Shown one piece after another: positions 31,133-41,208 of a DNA stretch of 64,000 nt. Source of the DNA: Micromonospora sp. HK10 (GTDB taxonomy: Bacteria > Actinomycetota > Actinomycetes > Mycobacteriales > Micromonosporaceae); NCBI RefSeq assembly GCF_000982955.1, contig NZ_KQ058830.1, positions 18,265-82,264 on the forward strand. Reading direction: 5' to 3'. How positions within the stretch are numbered: the first letter of the stretch is position 1; the number at the start of each line of letters is the position of its first letter. A program made the translations under genes and the position numbers. The notes beneath the pieces were generated by a model. It saw only the letters and a program-made list of their open reading frames with translations, ran no database searches and was not told the DNA's origin.

Positions 31133-32533
31133 TCAGTGCCGCCCGACGAGATGTCGCGGCGACCCCTCCGACTGCCCGGGTGGTGCGCCGGTTGGCCGCA
31201 TCCCGACCGTGGGGACCGGAGGCTGCCGGCCCGGTCCGGCGTGGTGGAGGGCCCGGCGACGTCCGGTGTTGCCGATCCGACCGCCCCAGTACCAGAGCAG
31301 GAGATAGCTGACGAGACCGATGTTCAACGGCGTCTCGATGCCGCCGGCCACCCAGGTGCCGAGGACGACGGTGACGCCGGCGAAACCGATCAGCTGAAGC
31401 GAGTTGTAGTGACCACGGCGCAGGGATCGCTGGGTGAGTACCTGAAACAGCACGCCGAAGAGGGCAGCCATGAAGAGCAGACCCAGGGTGTCGAAGTTGT
31501 AGTGGATCGAGCCCCACAACGACGGTGGTGAGGTGCCGCGGGTCGAGCCGTAGAGGGTGTAGAAGACGTCCGAACTCAGGGTGCTTCCCCGGTGGCTCGG
31601 CAGCACGCTGAGCAGGCCCTGAAGCCAGTCGCCACCGTTGCTGACCGGCAGTGAGGAGGTGTAGTTGAACGCGGCGAGGCCGGAGGCCTGGTTGTCGTGG
31701 AGGAATCGGTTGCTCAGATCCTCCGCGGCCGCCTGCAAGGGGGAACTGGCGCTGTCCGGGCTCCGCGCCAGCACGTACGTCGACAGCACGAGGAGCGGCA
31801 GTCCCAGCAGCAGTGGTAGGACAAAGCCCCAGGACAGGTGCCGCCGACGGTGCAGAAACGCGTAGACCAGGGCGGTGGTCAGAAACAGCACCATGGCGCC
31901 TCGCTGCGCGGTGGCCATGAGGGCAAGCGCGGACAGCGCCAGGAGGAGGACCGAGCCCACCCGGGCGAAGAACCCGCCCTTCGCGAACGACCACACCGTG
32001 AGAATGACCGCCAGCGCGGGCAGTATCGCGTTCTTGAACTGGTTGACGAAGCCGGGGAAGAGGTACCGGTCGCCCGCGTACGACTCCAGCCGAAGGGTGG
32101 CGATGTCGGCCGGTGACCCGCCAAGCTGACCCTGTAGGCCGACCAGGAAGGCGCTGTAGCCGACGGCGGCGAAGTACCCGACGGTCACCACGATCGAGAG
32201 CGCGACGAGCGCGAGTATCGGACCGCTCGGAGCCACGAGGGAGACCGAGTAGTTGGAGAAGTTGGGCCTGCCCGAGCGGTCCGGTCGCCGGTGCTGCATC
32301 GCGATGCAGGTTGTCAGGCTGGCGAGGAGGTAGAGGGCGGCAGCGGCGGCCATCAGCTGCGCGTAGAACGTCTCCACCGGTGAGTCGAAGTCGACCAGAC
32401 GCACCGTGCCGTAGAGCATCAGCAGTTGACAGACCACGAACAAGCCGTCTGGAGTCAGTATCCCGTACTGCCGGATGGCGACCGCGTAGTGCAGCACTGC
32501 CAGGGCCAGGACAGGCAGGAACAGGGTGGTCAT
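31133..32533 (-). CDS. O-antigen/exopolysaccharide polymerase, Wzy-like
   Basis: This is a 466-residue polytopic protein with about 11 hydrophobic segments and a large periplasm-side loop (about 255-340), the topology of Wzy polymerases. The ATG at 32533 gives a leader-like first helix, MTTLFLPVLALAVLHYAVAI. The loop contains NRFLHDNQASGLAAFNYTSS and a Gly/Ser-rich TLYGSTRGTSPPSLWG, resembling the RGTSPPSLW-type region of other Wzy proteins. The C-terminal 45 residues are basic and cytosolic. It precedes wzx by five bases on the same strand, so they are cotranscribed. Wzy proteins are weakly conserved, and the assignment rests on topology plus context. Confidence 0.8.
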   Translation of the reverse strand: MTTLFLPVLALAVLHYAVAIRQYGILTPDGLFVVCQLLMLYGTVRLVDFDSPVETFYAQLMAAAAALYLLASLTTCIAMQHRRPDRSGRPNFSNYSVSLVAPSGPILALVALSIVVTVGYFAAVGYSAFLVGLQGQLGGSPADIATLRLESYAGDRYLFPGFVNQFKNAILPALAVILTVWSFAKGGFFARVGSVLLLALSALALMATAQRGAMVLFLTTALVYAFLHRRRHLSWGFVLPLLLGLPLLVLSTYVLARSPDSASSPLQAAAEDLSNRFLHDNQASGLAAFNYTSSLPVSNGGDWLQGLLSVLPSHRGSTLSSDVFYTLYGSTRGTSPPSLWGSIHYNFDTLGLLFMAALFGVLFQVLTQRSLRRGHYNSLQLIGFAGVTVVLGTWVAGGIETPLNIGLVSYLLLWYWGGRIGNTGRRRALHHAGPGRQPPVPTVGMRPTGAPPGQSEGSPRHLVGRH

Positions 32534-32575
32534 CGAACGCTCAGCTCCGCTTGCGGTGAGGGTCGCGAATAGGGC

Positions 32576-33469
32576 TCATCGGGTTGACGGCCGGCCGGCT
32601 GCCCATCGGGAGCGTGCCGCGTGGAGTTTGGAGATCATTTCGGGCCAGGCCGGAGGACGGTACCCGGTGGTGCGGGCCAGCGCCTCTGCGGACAGTGACC
32701 GGTCGCAGACGAAGCCGTCGAAGGGCGTGATGTCACCGGTCCAGCCGTACGTCGCGGCGACCAGCCGTAGCAGGTCGTACTTCGCGATGGGCGCGGCGGC
32801 GACGTGGAACAAGCCGGTCAGGGCCTGGTCGGGCAGGATGACCGTGCGGAGGAGCCGGGCGAATTCCACGGTCGTCACGCCGCTGTAGATCGCCTTGGTG
32901 TACCCCTTCACGGCCGTCTGACCGAGGAACCAGTCGACCAGTGACCGTGCGGTGCCGAGCTCGTGCCCGACTATCGACGTGCGTAGCGTCAGGGTGCCCT
33001 CACCTGTGGTCTCGCCCAACAGCTTCGATCGGCCGTAGAGATCGGTGGGGTCCGGCAGGTCCGTTTCCGTGTAGCCACCCCGGTCACCGGAGAAGACGCA
33101 GTCCGTGCTGACCTGGATCAGGCGGGCGCCGACCTCCGCACAGGCCTCGGCGAGTTGATGCGGCAGGAGAGCGTTGATGGCGATCGTCGGCACCGGATCC
33201 TCGACGCCGGGCCGCTGCTTGATGACCCCGATGCAGTTGACCACCGCGTCCGGCCGCTGCTCGCGGAGCAGACGGCGGATCCGTGGCACGTCGAGTGCCT
33301 CGACCCCGGTGGTGATCCGGGCGGCCAGCTCGTCGGGGAACCAGCCGGCCCGGCCGGTGAGTGACCGGGCGGTACCGCGCACGTCCAGGTCCGGCGAGCA
33401 CTGAAGCTCGCGCAGGAGAGTGTGTCCGAGCATGCCGGTGGCGCCGAGAACAAGGACACGTCGAGTCAT
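32576..33469 (-). CDS. RmlD-like sugar-nucleotide reductase (probably the UDP-FucNAc route, CapF-type step)
   Basis: This is a 297-residue short-chain dehydrogenase of the RmlD family. The cofactor motif is VLVLGATGMLG (about residues 5-15), VNCIGVI follows, and STDCVFSGDRGGYTE is typical of RmlD-like enzymes. The YGRSK pair supplies the Tyr and Lys. Substrate-side residues follow in SIVGHELG and TAIYSG-like segments. It lies 40 bases downstream of the CapE-like dehydratase and near the WecB/CapG-like epimerase, so it probably reduces the 4-keto intermediate to make UDP-L-FucNAc or its 2-epimer. CapF itself is about 370 residues with a C-terminal cupin; that part is absent here. The ATG at 33469 is used. 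Confidence 0.83.
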   Translation of the reverse strand: MTRRVLVLGATGMLGHTLLRELQCSPDLDVRGTARSLTGRAGWFPDELAARITTGVEALDVPRIRRLLREQRPDAVVNCIGVIKQRPGVEDPVPTIAINALLPHQLAEACAEVGARLIQVSTDCVFSGDRGGYTETDLPDPTDLYGRSKLLGETTGEGTLTLRTSIVGHELGTARSLVDWFLGQTAVKGYTKAIYSGVTTVEFARLLRTVILPDQALTGLFHVAAAPIAKYDLLRLVAATYGWTGDITPFDGFVCDRSLSAEALARTTGYRPPAWPEMISKLHAARSRWAAGRPSTR

Positions 33470-33509
33470 GGCCGCGCCTCGGCACGGCTCGCGCCAGCGA
33501 TCCACACCC

Positions 33510-34556
33510 TCACGCGGGCACCACCGACGCGGCCTGGGCGGCTTCGAGCTCGGCGCGGATCTCGGGCAGCGTGAGGAGCACGGACATGATCTCCGGTACG
33601 TCCAGCCGCCGTGCGTTGTGTGAGTGGTAGTCGACGATGTGGTCGCGGCCGACATCCCCCTCGTCGAAGTAGAGGGCGTAGTTCAGGTCGCGGCTGTCGA
33701 TCGGGACCCGCAGGAAGTCGCCGAAGTCCTCGGCGCGAGCGAGATCCTCGCGACTGGCCAGTGTCTCGTACAGCTTCTCGCCGTGCCGGACGCCGAGGAT
33801 GTCGAACTTGGGGGGAACGCCGAACAGGTTGCACAGGGCGGTGGCCAGATCGCCGATCGTGCAGGCGTCGGCCTTGCGGATGAAGATGTCGCCCGGTCGA
33901 CCATGTTGAAAGGCATGTTCGACGAGTTCGACCGACTGGCCGAGGGACATGAGGAACCGGGTCATTGTCGGATCCGTCACGGTCGGTGCGACACCGTTTC
34001 GGATCTGGTCGATGAAAAGGGGGATCACCGAGCCCCGGGAGTACATGACGTTGCCATAGCGGACGCAGCAGACCCGGGTGCGGGCGGAGGGATTGTTGCG
34101 GGCGTGGGCCTGGCCGACCTTTTCCATGAGGGCCTTCGTCATCCCCATCGCGTTGACCGGGTAAACCGCCTTGTCCGTACTGAGCAGCACCAGTGTCTCC
34201 ACACCGTTGCGTTCGCAGGCGTCCACCACGTTGGCGCTTCCCAGCACGTTGGTCCGTACTGCCTCGAGCGGGAAGAACTCGCAGGACGGCACCTGCTTGA
34301 GTGCGGCCGCGTGAAATACGTACTCCACTCCGCGGCTCGCCTTGACGAGGCTGTCCAGATCCCGGACGTCGCCCACGTAGTAGCGCACCCGGTCATCGCG
34401 GATCCGGTGCCGCATGATGTCCTGCTTGGACTCGTCGCGGCTGAGAACGCGCACCTCACGAGCGCCGGCCTCGAGCAGCCGGCAGACCATCGTCTGACCA
34501 AATGATCCAGTGCCGCCGGTGATCAGAAAACGCCGGTCCAATAGTGAGGATTCCAC
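33510..34556 (-). CDS. capE: UDP-GlcNAc 4,6-dehydratase/5-epimerase (CapE/WbjB-like)
   Basis: This is a 348-residue SDR enzyme that converts UDP-GlcNAc to a 4-keto-6-deoxy derivative, with epimerisation in the CapE subgroup. FLITGGTGSFGQTMV is the NAD-binding fold (about residues 10-24). HAAALKQVPSCEFFPLEAVR is the signature of the CapE/WbjB branch rather than the PglF branch. STDKAVYPVNAMGMTKALME contains the catalytic Thr-Asp-Lys and the Met-x3-Lys in place of Tyr-x3-Lys. RYGNVMYSRGSVIPLFIDQI and MTRFLMSLG are also conserved. It heads the capE-reductase-wzy-wzx minus-strand unit. The divergent WecB-like gene is 218 bases away and acts in the same route. The ATG at 34556 is chosen. Confidence 0.9.
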   Translation of the reverse strand: MESSLLDRRFLITGGTGSFGQTMVCRLLEAGAREVRVLSRDESKQDIMRHRIRDDRVRYYVGDVRDLDSLVKASRGVEYVFHAAALKQVPSCEFFPLEAVRTNVLGSANVVDACERNGVETLVLLSTDKAVYPVNAMGMTKALMEKVGQAHARNNPSARTRVCCVRYGNVMYSRGSVIPLFIDQIRNGVAPTVTDPTMTRFLMSLGQSVELVEHAFQHGRPGDIFIRKADACTIGDLATALCNLFGVPPKFDILGVRHGEKLYETLASREDLARAEDFGDFLRVPIDSRDLNYALYFDEGDVGRDHIVDYHSHNARRLDVPEIMSVLLTLPEIRAELEAAQAASVVPA

Positions 34557-34774
34557 ATTTTCCCCTGTTCTCCCCGGATCGCCTTGCGGGGGAGTTGTCG
34601 ATTCTCGTGCCCACCGGACAGTACAACCCCATGGGCGTTGACGGACGGCAATTGCGGATTCTGGAAGATGTTGGGCAGATGGTGACGGTGGCGTGACCGG
34701 GGACCGGCTCGGATCGTTGAGGCACAGGTCTTACGCCGACCGCTGCGGAGACCTGACATTCGGAGGGTGGAGCG
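34557..34774. promoter_or_regulatory. Divergent promoter region between capE-like and wecB-like genes
   Basis: This 218-base spacer contains no gene. It is less GC-rich than its flanks near 34557-34600 and 34640-34690, and must hold promoters for both units. A CGGAGG site before the ATG at 34775 is the likely ribosome site of the rightward gene. No operator was recognised. Confidence 0.5.
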
Positions 34775-35899
34775 ATGACACGGGTTATGACGGTGGTGGG
34801 GACGAGGCCGGAGATCATTAGGCTGTCCCGGGTGACGGACAGGCTCGACCGGACGGTCGAACACGTCCTCGTGCACACCGGCCAGAACTGGGACCGATCC
34901 CTTTCCGATGTCTTCTTCGCCGAACTGCGAATGCGTGAACCGGACCGCTTCCTGAAGGTCGACACGTCTTCGTTGGGTCGGGTGCTCGGTGGCGTGCTGA
35001 TCGGTGTGGAGGAAACCATTCGCGACGTACGGCCCGACGCGCTGCTGGTGCTCGGGGACACCAACAGCGCCATCGCGGCGGTGATCGCCCGGCGGATGCG
35101 GGTGCCCGTCTACCACATGGAAGCCGGAAACCGTTGTTTCGATCTGAACGTGCCGGAGGAGACCAACCGCCGGCTGGTGGACCATGTCGCCGACTTCAAC
35201 CTGGTCTATACCGAGCATGCCCGGCGCAACCTGCTGGCCGAGGGCCTGCACCCGCGCCGGATCCTGCACACCGGTTCACCGATGCGGGAGGTGCTGGAGC
35301 ACTACCGGCCGCAGATCGACGCCTCGCCGGTCCTCGACCACCTCCACCTCGATCCGGGTGAGTACTTCCTGGTGAGCGCCCACCGCGAGGAGAACGTGGA
35401 CGAGCCGACCCGGCTGCGCCGTCTTCTCGACTGTCTGCGCGCCGTCCGGCGGGAATGGTCGCTGCCCGTGCTGGTCTCCACGCATCCACGTACCCGCAAA
35501 CGCCTGGAGTCGCTCGCCGACGCGGCCATCGATCTCGATGGCATCACCTTTCACGAGCCGTTCGGTCTGTTCGACTACGTGCGGCTGCAGACCCAGGCGC
35601 GGTGCGTGCTCTCCGACAGCGGCACCATCAGCGAGGAGGCGGCCATCCTGGGCTTCCCCGCGGTGACGCTGCGGGATTCCATGGAGCGACCGGAGGCGCT
35701 GGACACCGGGGCCATCATCATGACCGGTCTGGAGCCGTCCGGGGTGGTCGAGGCGATCCGGGTGGTGGTCGACGAGGCCGCTGCGAACGGTGTCCCGTGT
35801 CCGCTGGACTACCAGGTCCGGGACACCTCTCGCCTGGTGGTCAACTTCATCCTCTCGACCGTTCGGCGACACCACGACTGGGCGGGGATTCGGCGCTGA
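34775..35899 (+). CDS. wecB: UDP-N-acetylglucosamine 2-epimerase family (WecB/CapG-like)
   Basis: This is a 374-residue non-hydrolysing UDP-sugar 2-epimerase. It carries VVGTRPEIIR, HTGQNWDRSL, LVLGDTNSAIAA, HMEAGNRCFDLNVPEETNRR and SAHREENVD, and near the C-terminus CVLSDSGTISEEAAILG. All are conserved in the family, including the catalytic acidic and His residues. The NRCFDLNVPEETNRR wording is typical of the CapG/WbjD subgroup that acts on UDP-6-deoxy-HexNAc, not only of WecB. Together with the divergent capE-like gene and the reductase it completes a UDP-L-FucNAc set. A CGGAGG site before the ATG at 34775 supports the start. Confidence 0.9.
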   Translation: MTRVMTVVGTRPEIIRLSRVTDRLDRTVEHVLVHTGQNWDRSLSDVFFAELRMREPDRFLKVDTSSLGRVLGGVLIGVEETIRDVRPDALLVLGDTNSAIAAVIARRMRVPVYHMEAGNRCFDLNVPEETNRRLVDHVADFNLVYTEHARRNLLAEGLHPRRILHTGSPMREVLEHYRPQIDASPVLDHLHLDPGEYFLVSAHREENVDEPTRLRRLLDCLRAVRREWSLPVLVSTHPRTRKRLESLADAAIDLDGITFHEPFGLFDYVRLQTQARCVLSDSGTISEEAAILGFPAVTLRDSMERPEALDTGAIIMTGLEPSGVVEAIRVVVDEAAANGVPCPLDYQVRDTSRLVVNFILSTVRRHHDWAGIRR

Positions 35900-35908
35900 G
35901 CGGCCGTT

Positions 35909-35933
35909 GCGGGGGTCGGGTACCCGGCCCCCG
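35909..35933. terminator. Hairpin terminator between wecB-like and GT4 genes
   Basis: GCGGGGG and CCCCCGC form a 7-bp stem that continues inward through CGGGTACCCG, so the whole 25-base element is nearly palindromic. It lies between convergent genes. No T-run follows. Confidence 0.7.
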
Positions 35934-35984
35934 CCGGCGCCGGTCGGGCCGCGTCGGCGGCTGAACCACCTGACCGGGGCGCAC

Positions 35985-37283
35985 TCACCGGACGGGACGC
36001 CGGCGGTGCCGGGCCGCCGCCGTCAGGACGTCCGTCAGCACCTGAGCGTTGACATCCTCGCTCATGTGGGTGCGGTAGTGCGCGCGGCCGCACCGTCCCA
36101 TCGCGCGCAGCCGGACGCGAGGCGTGGCCCGGGCGCGCCGGATCGCCTCCGACAGCCCCACCGGGTCCTCCGGCGGTGCGGCGAACCCGGCCCCGGCGTC
36201 GGTCACGATCCGCGCGGCGTCACCCGGAGCGCACACCAACAGCGGTAGACCGCAGGCGAGAAGCGCCTGGACCTTGCTCGGCAGGGTGATGTGGAACAGC
36301 GGCTCGTCCGCGAGGGACACGAGGTGCAGGTCCGCCGTGGCCATGATGGCGGGAAGGGACTCGGGCTCAACCGCGTCGAGGAAGTGCACGCTCCGGAGTC
36401 CCAGCTGATCCGCCTGAGCGCGGAGGTCCCGCTTTTCCAGGCCGTCGCCGATGAGCACCAGGTGCACGTCCGGCAGGTCAACCAGGCGCGCCATGGCATC
36501 GATCACGGCATCGAGGCGTTGAGCCGGCCCCTGGTTGCCGGCGTACATCAGGACGAAGTCCTCCGGCGCCAACCCGAGTCGTGCCCGGAAGCGGAGATCC
36601 GGGTCGGCGGGCTGCATCACCTTCTCGTCGGTCCAGTTGTAGACGACGGAGACCTTGTCGGGCCGTACCCCGCGGCGGATGATCGTTTCCCGGAGACCGG
36701 GGGACGGGACCGTGATGTGGTCGGCCCAGCGGTAAGCCCGCTCGGTGAACGACGTCAGGGCGGCCTCGGCGACCCGGCGGGGGGCGCCCTTCGTCAGGAA
36801 GCCGGTCGCGAAGACGGAGTCCGGCCACAGATCCATCACCATCAGCACATACGGTGTGCGTCGGCGTAGCCGGGCAGTGATCGCGGGCACTGCCGCCGTG
36901 ATCGGGGAGGCGTACACGAGCGACACGTCCGCCGCGCGCAACACGGACGCTCCCAGGACTGCCGAACTGCCGGCCCAACTGAGGTAGTTGGCGGCCCGCC
37001 CCAGCGCGCGGCGATCGTGGCTGGGATAGAGCGGAGTGCGCACCACCCGCAGCCCGTCGCTCACCTCCACCGTCCGGCGCGCCGCCGAGTACCGGTCATA
37101 GACGCGGCCGGCCGGATAGTTGGGAATGCCGGTCAGGACCTCGACATCGAGGCCGCGGGCCCGCAGGGAGCGAGTGATCCCGAGGGCGATGGGTGCCGGC
37201 TCCGGTGGGAACCACTGGCTGATGAACGCGACCCGAGGCGTCGCCGCATCCGCTGACAGCTGCTTTCCGGCTTTGTCATCCAT
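35985..37283 (-). CDS. GT4-family glycosyltransferase (WbuB-like)
   Basis: This is a 432-residue GT-B glycosyltransferase. It begins RVAFISQWFPPEPAPIALGI and continues LTGIPNYPAGRVYDRYS, the sequence pattern of WbuB-like transferases thought to move L-FucNAc. Other blocks are MVMDLWPDSVFATGF, VPSPGLRETIIRRG and YAGNQGPAQRLDAVI, followed by PSKVQALLACGLPLLV with donor-binding residues. The ATG at 37283 is chosen because GGGAG is suitably placed before it; an ATG at 37304 overlaps the stop of the upstream gene (TGATG) and would add 7 residues. Its presence fits a cluster that makes UDP-L-FucNAc. It is the last gene of the minus-strand unit that starts near 43.1 kb. Confidence 0.87.
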   Translation of the reverse strand: MDDKAGKQLSADAATPRVAFISQWFPPEPAPIALGITRSLRARGLDVEVLTGIPNYPAGRVYDRYSAARRTVEVSDGLRVVRTPLYPSHDRRALGRAANYLSWAGSSAVLGASVLRAADVSLVYASPITAAVPAITARLRRRTPYVLMVMDLWPDSVFATGFLTKGAPRRVAEAALTSFTERAYRWADHITVPSPGLRETIIRRGVRPDKVSVVYNWTDEKVMQPADPDLRFRARLGLAPEDFVLMYAGNQGPAQRLDAVIDAMARLVDLPDVHLVLIGDGLEKRDLRAQADQLGLRSVHFLDAVEPESLPAIMATADLHLVSLADEPLFHITLPSKVQALLACGLPLLVCAPGDAARIVTDAGAGFAAPPEDPVGLSEAIRRARATPRVRLRAMGRCGRAHYRTHMSEDVNAQVLTDVLTAAARHRRRPVR

Positions 37284-37303
37284 GAACGTTCTCCCATCCT
37301 CCA

Positions 37304-38098
37304 TCAACCGGCGGTACCGGCCGTCAGCGTTCGGGTCATCCGGGCGAAGTGGACGAACGCGCCGGACGAGGGGCTACCCGCGCTGGTTGGCTGGACGGCG
37401 AAGGCCTGATCGGCGCCGACGCTGACCGACAGGACGGCGGCGAGCACCGGACCGTCCTCGTCCGCCGGCACCCGTAGCGCGCTGCCGAGCACGCGTACGA
37501 CGTGGTCGCGGTTCCGGTGGACGACTCGGACGTCACCGAACCCGTACGCCGAGTGGTGGGCCGAGAACGACGGCCAGTCCAGCAGGCGTACCTCGGCCTG
37601 CTCGGCTGCCTGCGGGTGCACGCGGAGCCATTCCGCGTAGGTGTGTTCGACGAACCCGTGTCGCTCGTACAGCCGGCGGGCAGCCGGGTTGCTGGTGGAG
37701 ACGTCGAGTGCGAGCGTGTCGCAGCCGAGGAGGCGACCCAGCCGCTCGCCGTCCTCGATCAGCCGGCTGCCGTGCCGTTGGCCCCTCTCCTGCGTCGCCA
37801 CGGCGATTCCGTTGAGGAACAGGCAGGTCCCGAGCAACCGCCAGTCCGCGACCGCGCAGATGTCGCGGCCGGCACGCACATACCGGATGAAGACCGTTCG
37901 GCGCGGAACCGGCGGCGTCAGGGCCGCCGTCAGGTAGGAACCGAATCCTGCGGCGTGGTAGGGCACCAGACCGGCGCAGGCGGTGGGAACCGCCTCGCGG
38001 AGCAGCGCGACGACTGCCGCGGTATCGGAGTCAGTCGGATTCTCCAGCGACCGCACCCGGGCGGCGGTTGCCGCCCGACGTGGGCCGGCGATCGTCAC
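37304..38098 (-). CDS. GNAT-family N-acetyltransferase, possibly a sugar N-acetyltransferase
   Basis: This is a 264-residue protein. GTG 38098 overlaps the stop of the PglC-like gene (GTGA); a GTG at 38110 is a possible longer start. The acetyl-CoA fold is visible around residues 80-160: CLFLNGIAVATQERGQRHGSRLI is the pyrophosphate-binding loop, and LALDVSTSNPAARRLYERHGF is the last part of the GNAT core. A further 110 C-terminal residues are unassigned. The gene lies between the phosphoglycosyl transferase and a GT4. In the PglF/E/D/C pathway an acetyltransferase must acetylate the 4-amino sugar. A hexapeptide PglD is not present in this cluster, so this GNAT is a candidate for that step. 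That is inference. Confidence 0.75.
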   Translation of the reverse strand: MTIAGPRRAATAARVRSLENPTDSDTAAVVALLREAVPTACAGLVPYHAAGFGSYLTAALTPPVPRRTVFIRYVRAGRDICAVADWRLLGTCLFLNGIAVATQERGQRHGSRLIEDGERLGRLLGCDTLALDVSTSNPAARRLYERHGFVEHTYAEWLRVHPQAAEQAEVRLLDWPSFSAHHSAYGFGDVRVVHRNRDHVVRVLGSALRVPADEDGPVLAAVLSVSVGADQAFAVQPTSAGSPSSGAFVHFARMTRTLTAGTAG

Positions 38099-38739
38099 AC
38101 CCGCACCCACGTCGTCATCCGCTCCTCGTCGAGATCGCGCATGACGGCTGAGGGATCCGCCGCCACGTCACTGCCGACGAACACCTTGTGTACGGTGCGG
38201 GCGAGGATCCACAGGTCGAGGCCGAACGACCAGCGCTCCACGTATCGCACGTCGAGGTCGAGGCGTTCGTTCCAGGCCAGACCGTTGCGTCCGTTGATCT
38301 GGGCCAGTCCGGTGATGCCCGGCGGCACCGCGAAACGGAGGCGTTCCCGGTCGGTGTACCAGGGGTCGTACCGCGGTAGCAGCGGACGGGGGCCGACCAG
38401 ACTCAGGTCACCCCGCAGGACGTTGATCAGTTGCGGTAGCTCGTCAATACTCGCCCGGCGGACCAGGAGGCCGAGCCCGGAGCAGCGTTGACCGTCCGGA
38501 AGGAGGTTGCCCCGGGCATCCCGGCCGTCCGTCATCGTGCGGAGCTTGATGATGGTGAACTGCCGGCCCCCCTGGCCGGTGCGGTGCTGCCGAAACAGTG
38601 TCGGCCCGCCGATCTGAAGGCGGAGCAGCGCCGCCACGATCATCAGCAGGGGAGCGGAGAGGGCGAGCAGCACGACGCTGACGGCGATGTCCAGCATCCG
38701 CTTGGCGAGCCGGCCCCTGGTGTTTCTTGCGATCTCCAT
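38095..38739 (-). CDS. Phosphoglycosyl transferase (PglC/WcaJ catalytic type)
   Basis: This is a 214-residue initiating enzyme that transfers a sugar-1-phosphate from UDP to undecaprenyl phosphate. An N-terminal re-entrant hydrophobic helix (LDIAVSVVLLALSAPLLMIVAALL) is followed by PTLFRQHRTGQGGRQFTIIK and KLRTMTDGRDARG. The catalytic Asp-Glu pair is in RRASIDELPQLINVLRG, and SLVGPRPLLPRYDPWY and PGITGLAQINGRNGL complete the family signature. It is the short PglC form, without the large N-terminal membrane domain of WcaJ. A GGAG site lies before the ATG at 38739. With the PglF- and PglE-like genes upstream, the likely donor is a UDP-acetamido-amino-trideoxy sugar. Confidence 0.92.
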   Translation of the reverse strand: MEIARNTRGRLAKRMLDIAVSVVLLALSAPLLMIVAALLRLQIGGPTLFRQHRTGQGGRQFTIIKLRTMTDGRDARGNLLPDGQRCSGLGLLVRRASIDELPQLINVLRGDLSLVGPRPLLPRYDPWYTDRERLRFAVPPGITGLAQINGRNGLAWNERLDLDVRYVERWSFGLDLWILARTVHKVFVGSDVAADPSAVMRDLDEERMTTWVRV

Positions 38740-38767
38740 GCGGTTGCACTCCACAGGTCAGTGGACT

Positions 38768-39816
38768 TCAGTGGGTGGTGGCTCGGTAGGCCGGGAAGAA
38801 GCCGGTTGACAGCAGGTCATGGGGGGAGACGCCGAGTTGGCGTGCTCGCCCGTCCACCAGTGCCGCGTATCGCTCGGGATCGACCACGACGGACCCCGTC
38901 CAGAACTGGGTCCGGAAGCCTCCGAAGGAGCGTTTGAACCGGAACAGCCCGTCGTCGGGTCGCAGGCCGCCACCGAGGTGGACGAGGTGGCATCCGTGCT
39001 CCGCGGCCCAGGCGAGGATCGTCCAGACGAGAAGGTTGTTGGCGCCGACCCGGCCGGCTGACAGGTCCGATCCGGCGAGGTGATAGTGGGCCCGGTCCCG
39101 GTGCCGAAGGACGAGCGCGCAGGCCACGACGGCGCCGCCGGTATCGCGAACCTCCGCCAGGTACAGCGCCTTGCCCAGCCCGTCGGCCAGTGCCTGGTAG
39201 TAGACGTCGGGAAACAGATACCAGGGCTGGCTCTCCAGCCGGATCATTGTCGACTCGTACAGCCGGCGGAACGGAGCACCCGCGGCGAGGTCAACAGGAG
39301 CAGCCGGTCGGATGGTGGCGTCCAGTCCCGCATTGCGGGCCTTTCGGATCGCCGTGCGGGACCGCCCCTCCATGCCGTCCCACACCCGGTCGGGACCCTC
39401 GGAGACCCGGACGGTGATCGTGTCCTGCCGCCGGGTCAGCTGCACCTGTCCGAGTGCCCGGACCGCGTCCACCGACGCGGGATCCAGTGGGGAGAAGCGC
39501 AGGAAAACGGCGACGGTGCGGGTCTGCCGCCAGTGCTCGACCGTGCGGCTCCAGAACCGGGCCACGTCGGCGGTCGAGCAGCCGGCATCGACGTGGACGC
39601 CGGCGTATCCGTAGGGGGTGGCCGCGTCCACGTCGATCTCGCTCGCCGGACGCGACACGTAGGGCAGGATCAACCGGTCCTGTTCATGAACGACCTGCCA
39701 GGTGCCGGAATCCACCACCGCTGTCGCCGCGCCGTACGCCGAGGTGAAGTACACGTCCGGGCAGTCGGCGTCGAGCAGGCCGGAGTCACCGTTGGCGCCA
39801 CCCGTCGCGAACGCCC

Positions 39817-39820
<4 letters not shown>
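38768..39820 (-). CDS. FemAB-like GNAT acyltransferase
   Basis: This is a 350-residue protein of the FemAB/Acetyltransf_6 type, a tandem GNAT fold. GRSRTAIRKARNAGLDA, RLYESTMIRLESQPWY, AHYHLAGSDLSAGRVGANN and GGGLRPDDGLFRFKRSFG are the conserved parts (about residues 155-325). FemAB proteins use aminoacyl-tRNA; other members of the fold work on surface polymers and sugars. Its ATG at 39820 overlaps the stop of the DegT gene by four bases (ATGA), so it is coupled to the aminotransferase. It could acylate the 4-amino sugar made by that enzyme, or add an amino acid to the glycan. Neither is shown by the sequence. Confidence 0.82.
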
Positions 39821-40950
<1,130 letters not shown>

Positions 40951-41208
40951 GAATGCCACCAACGTAGTCGATCAACTCGGGACGAAACGCGTGTATCGGC
41001 TGGCAATAGAAGGAAACTCATCAAACCGCACAGGACCGATCCTGATGAACAACCTCCGCGGCGGGCTGGGGGACACGGCTCGGCGGCCAACCGGCGAGGA
41101 GGACCGGTGCGGCCGGCGAGTCCTCGCGCCACCAGGCCAGCCCGACGCAGGGGCTGATCTGTGGGCCGACGACTCGGTTGGCGGTCGGTGCGAAGGCGCC
41201 GGGCGGCC
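40951..41208. other. Intergenic region upstream of the aminotransferase gene
   Basis: This stretch of 258 bases lies between two genes of the same strand. The 90 bases next to the aminotransferase (40951-41045) are clearly less GC-rich and may hold its promoter. The rest is GC-rich and contains no gene or hairpin that I can support. Confidence 0.5.
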
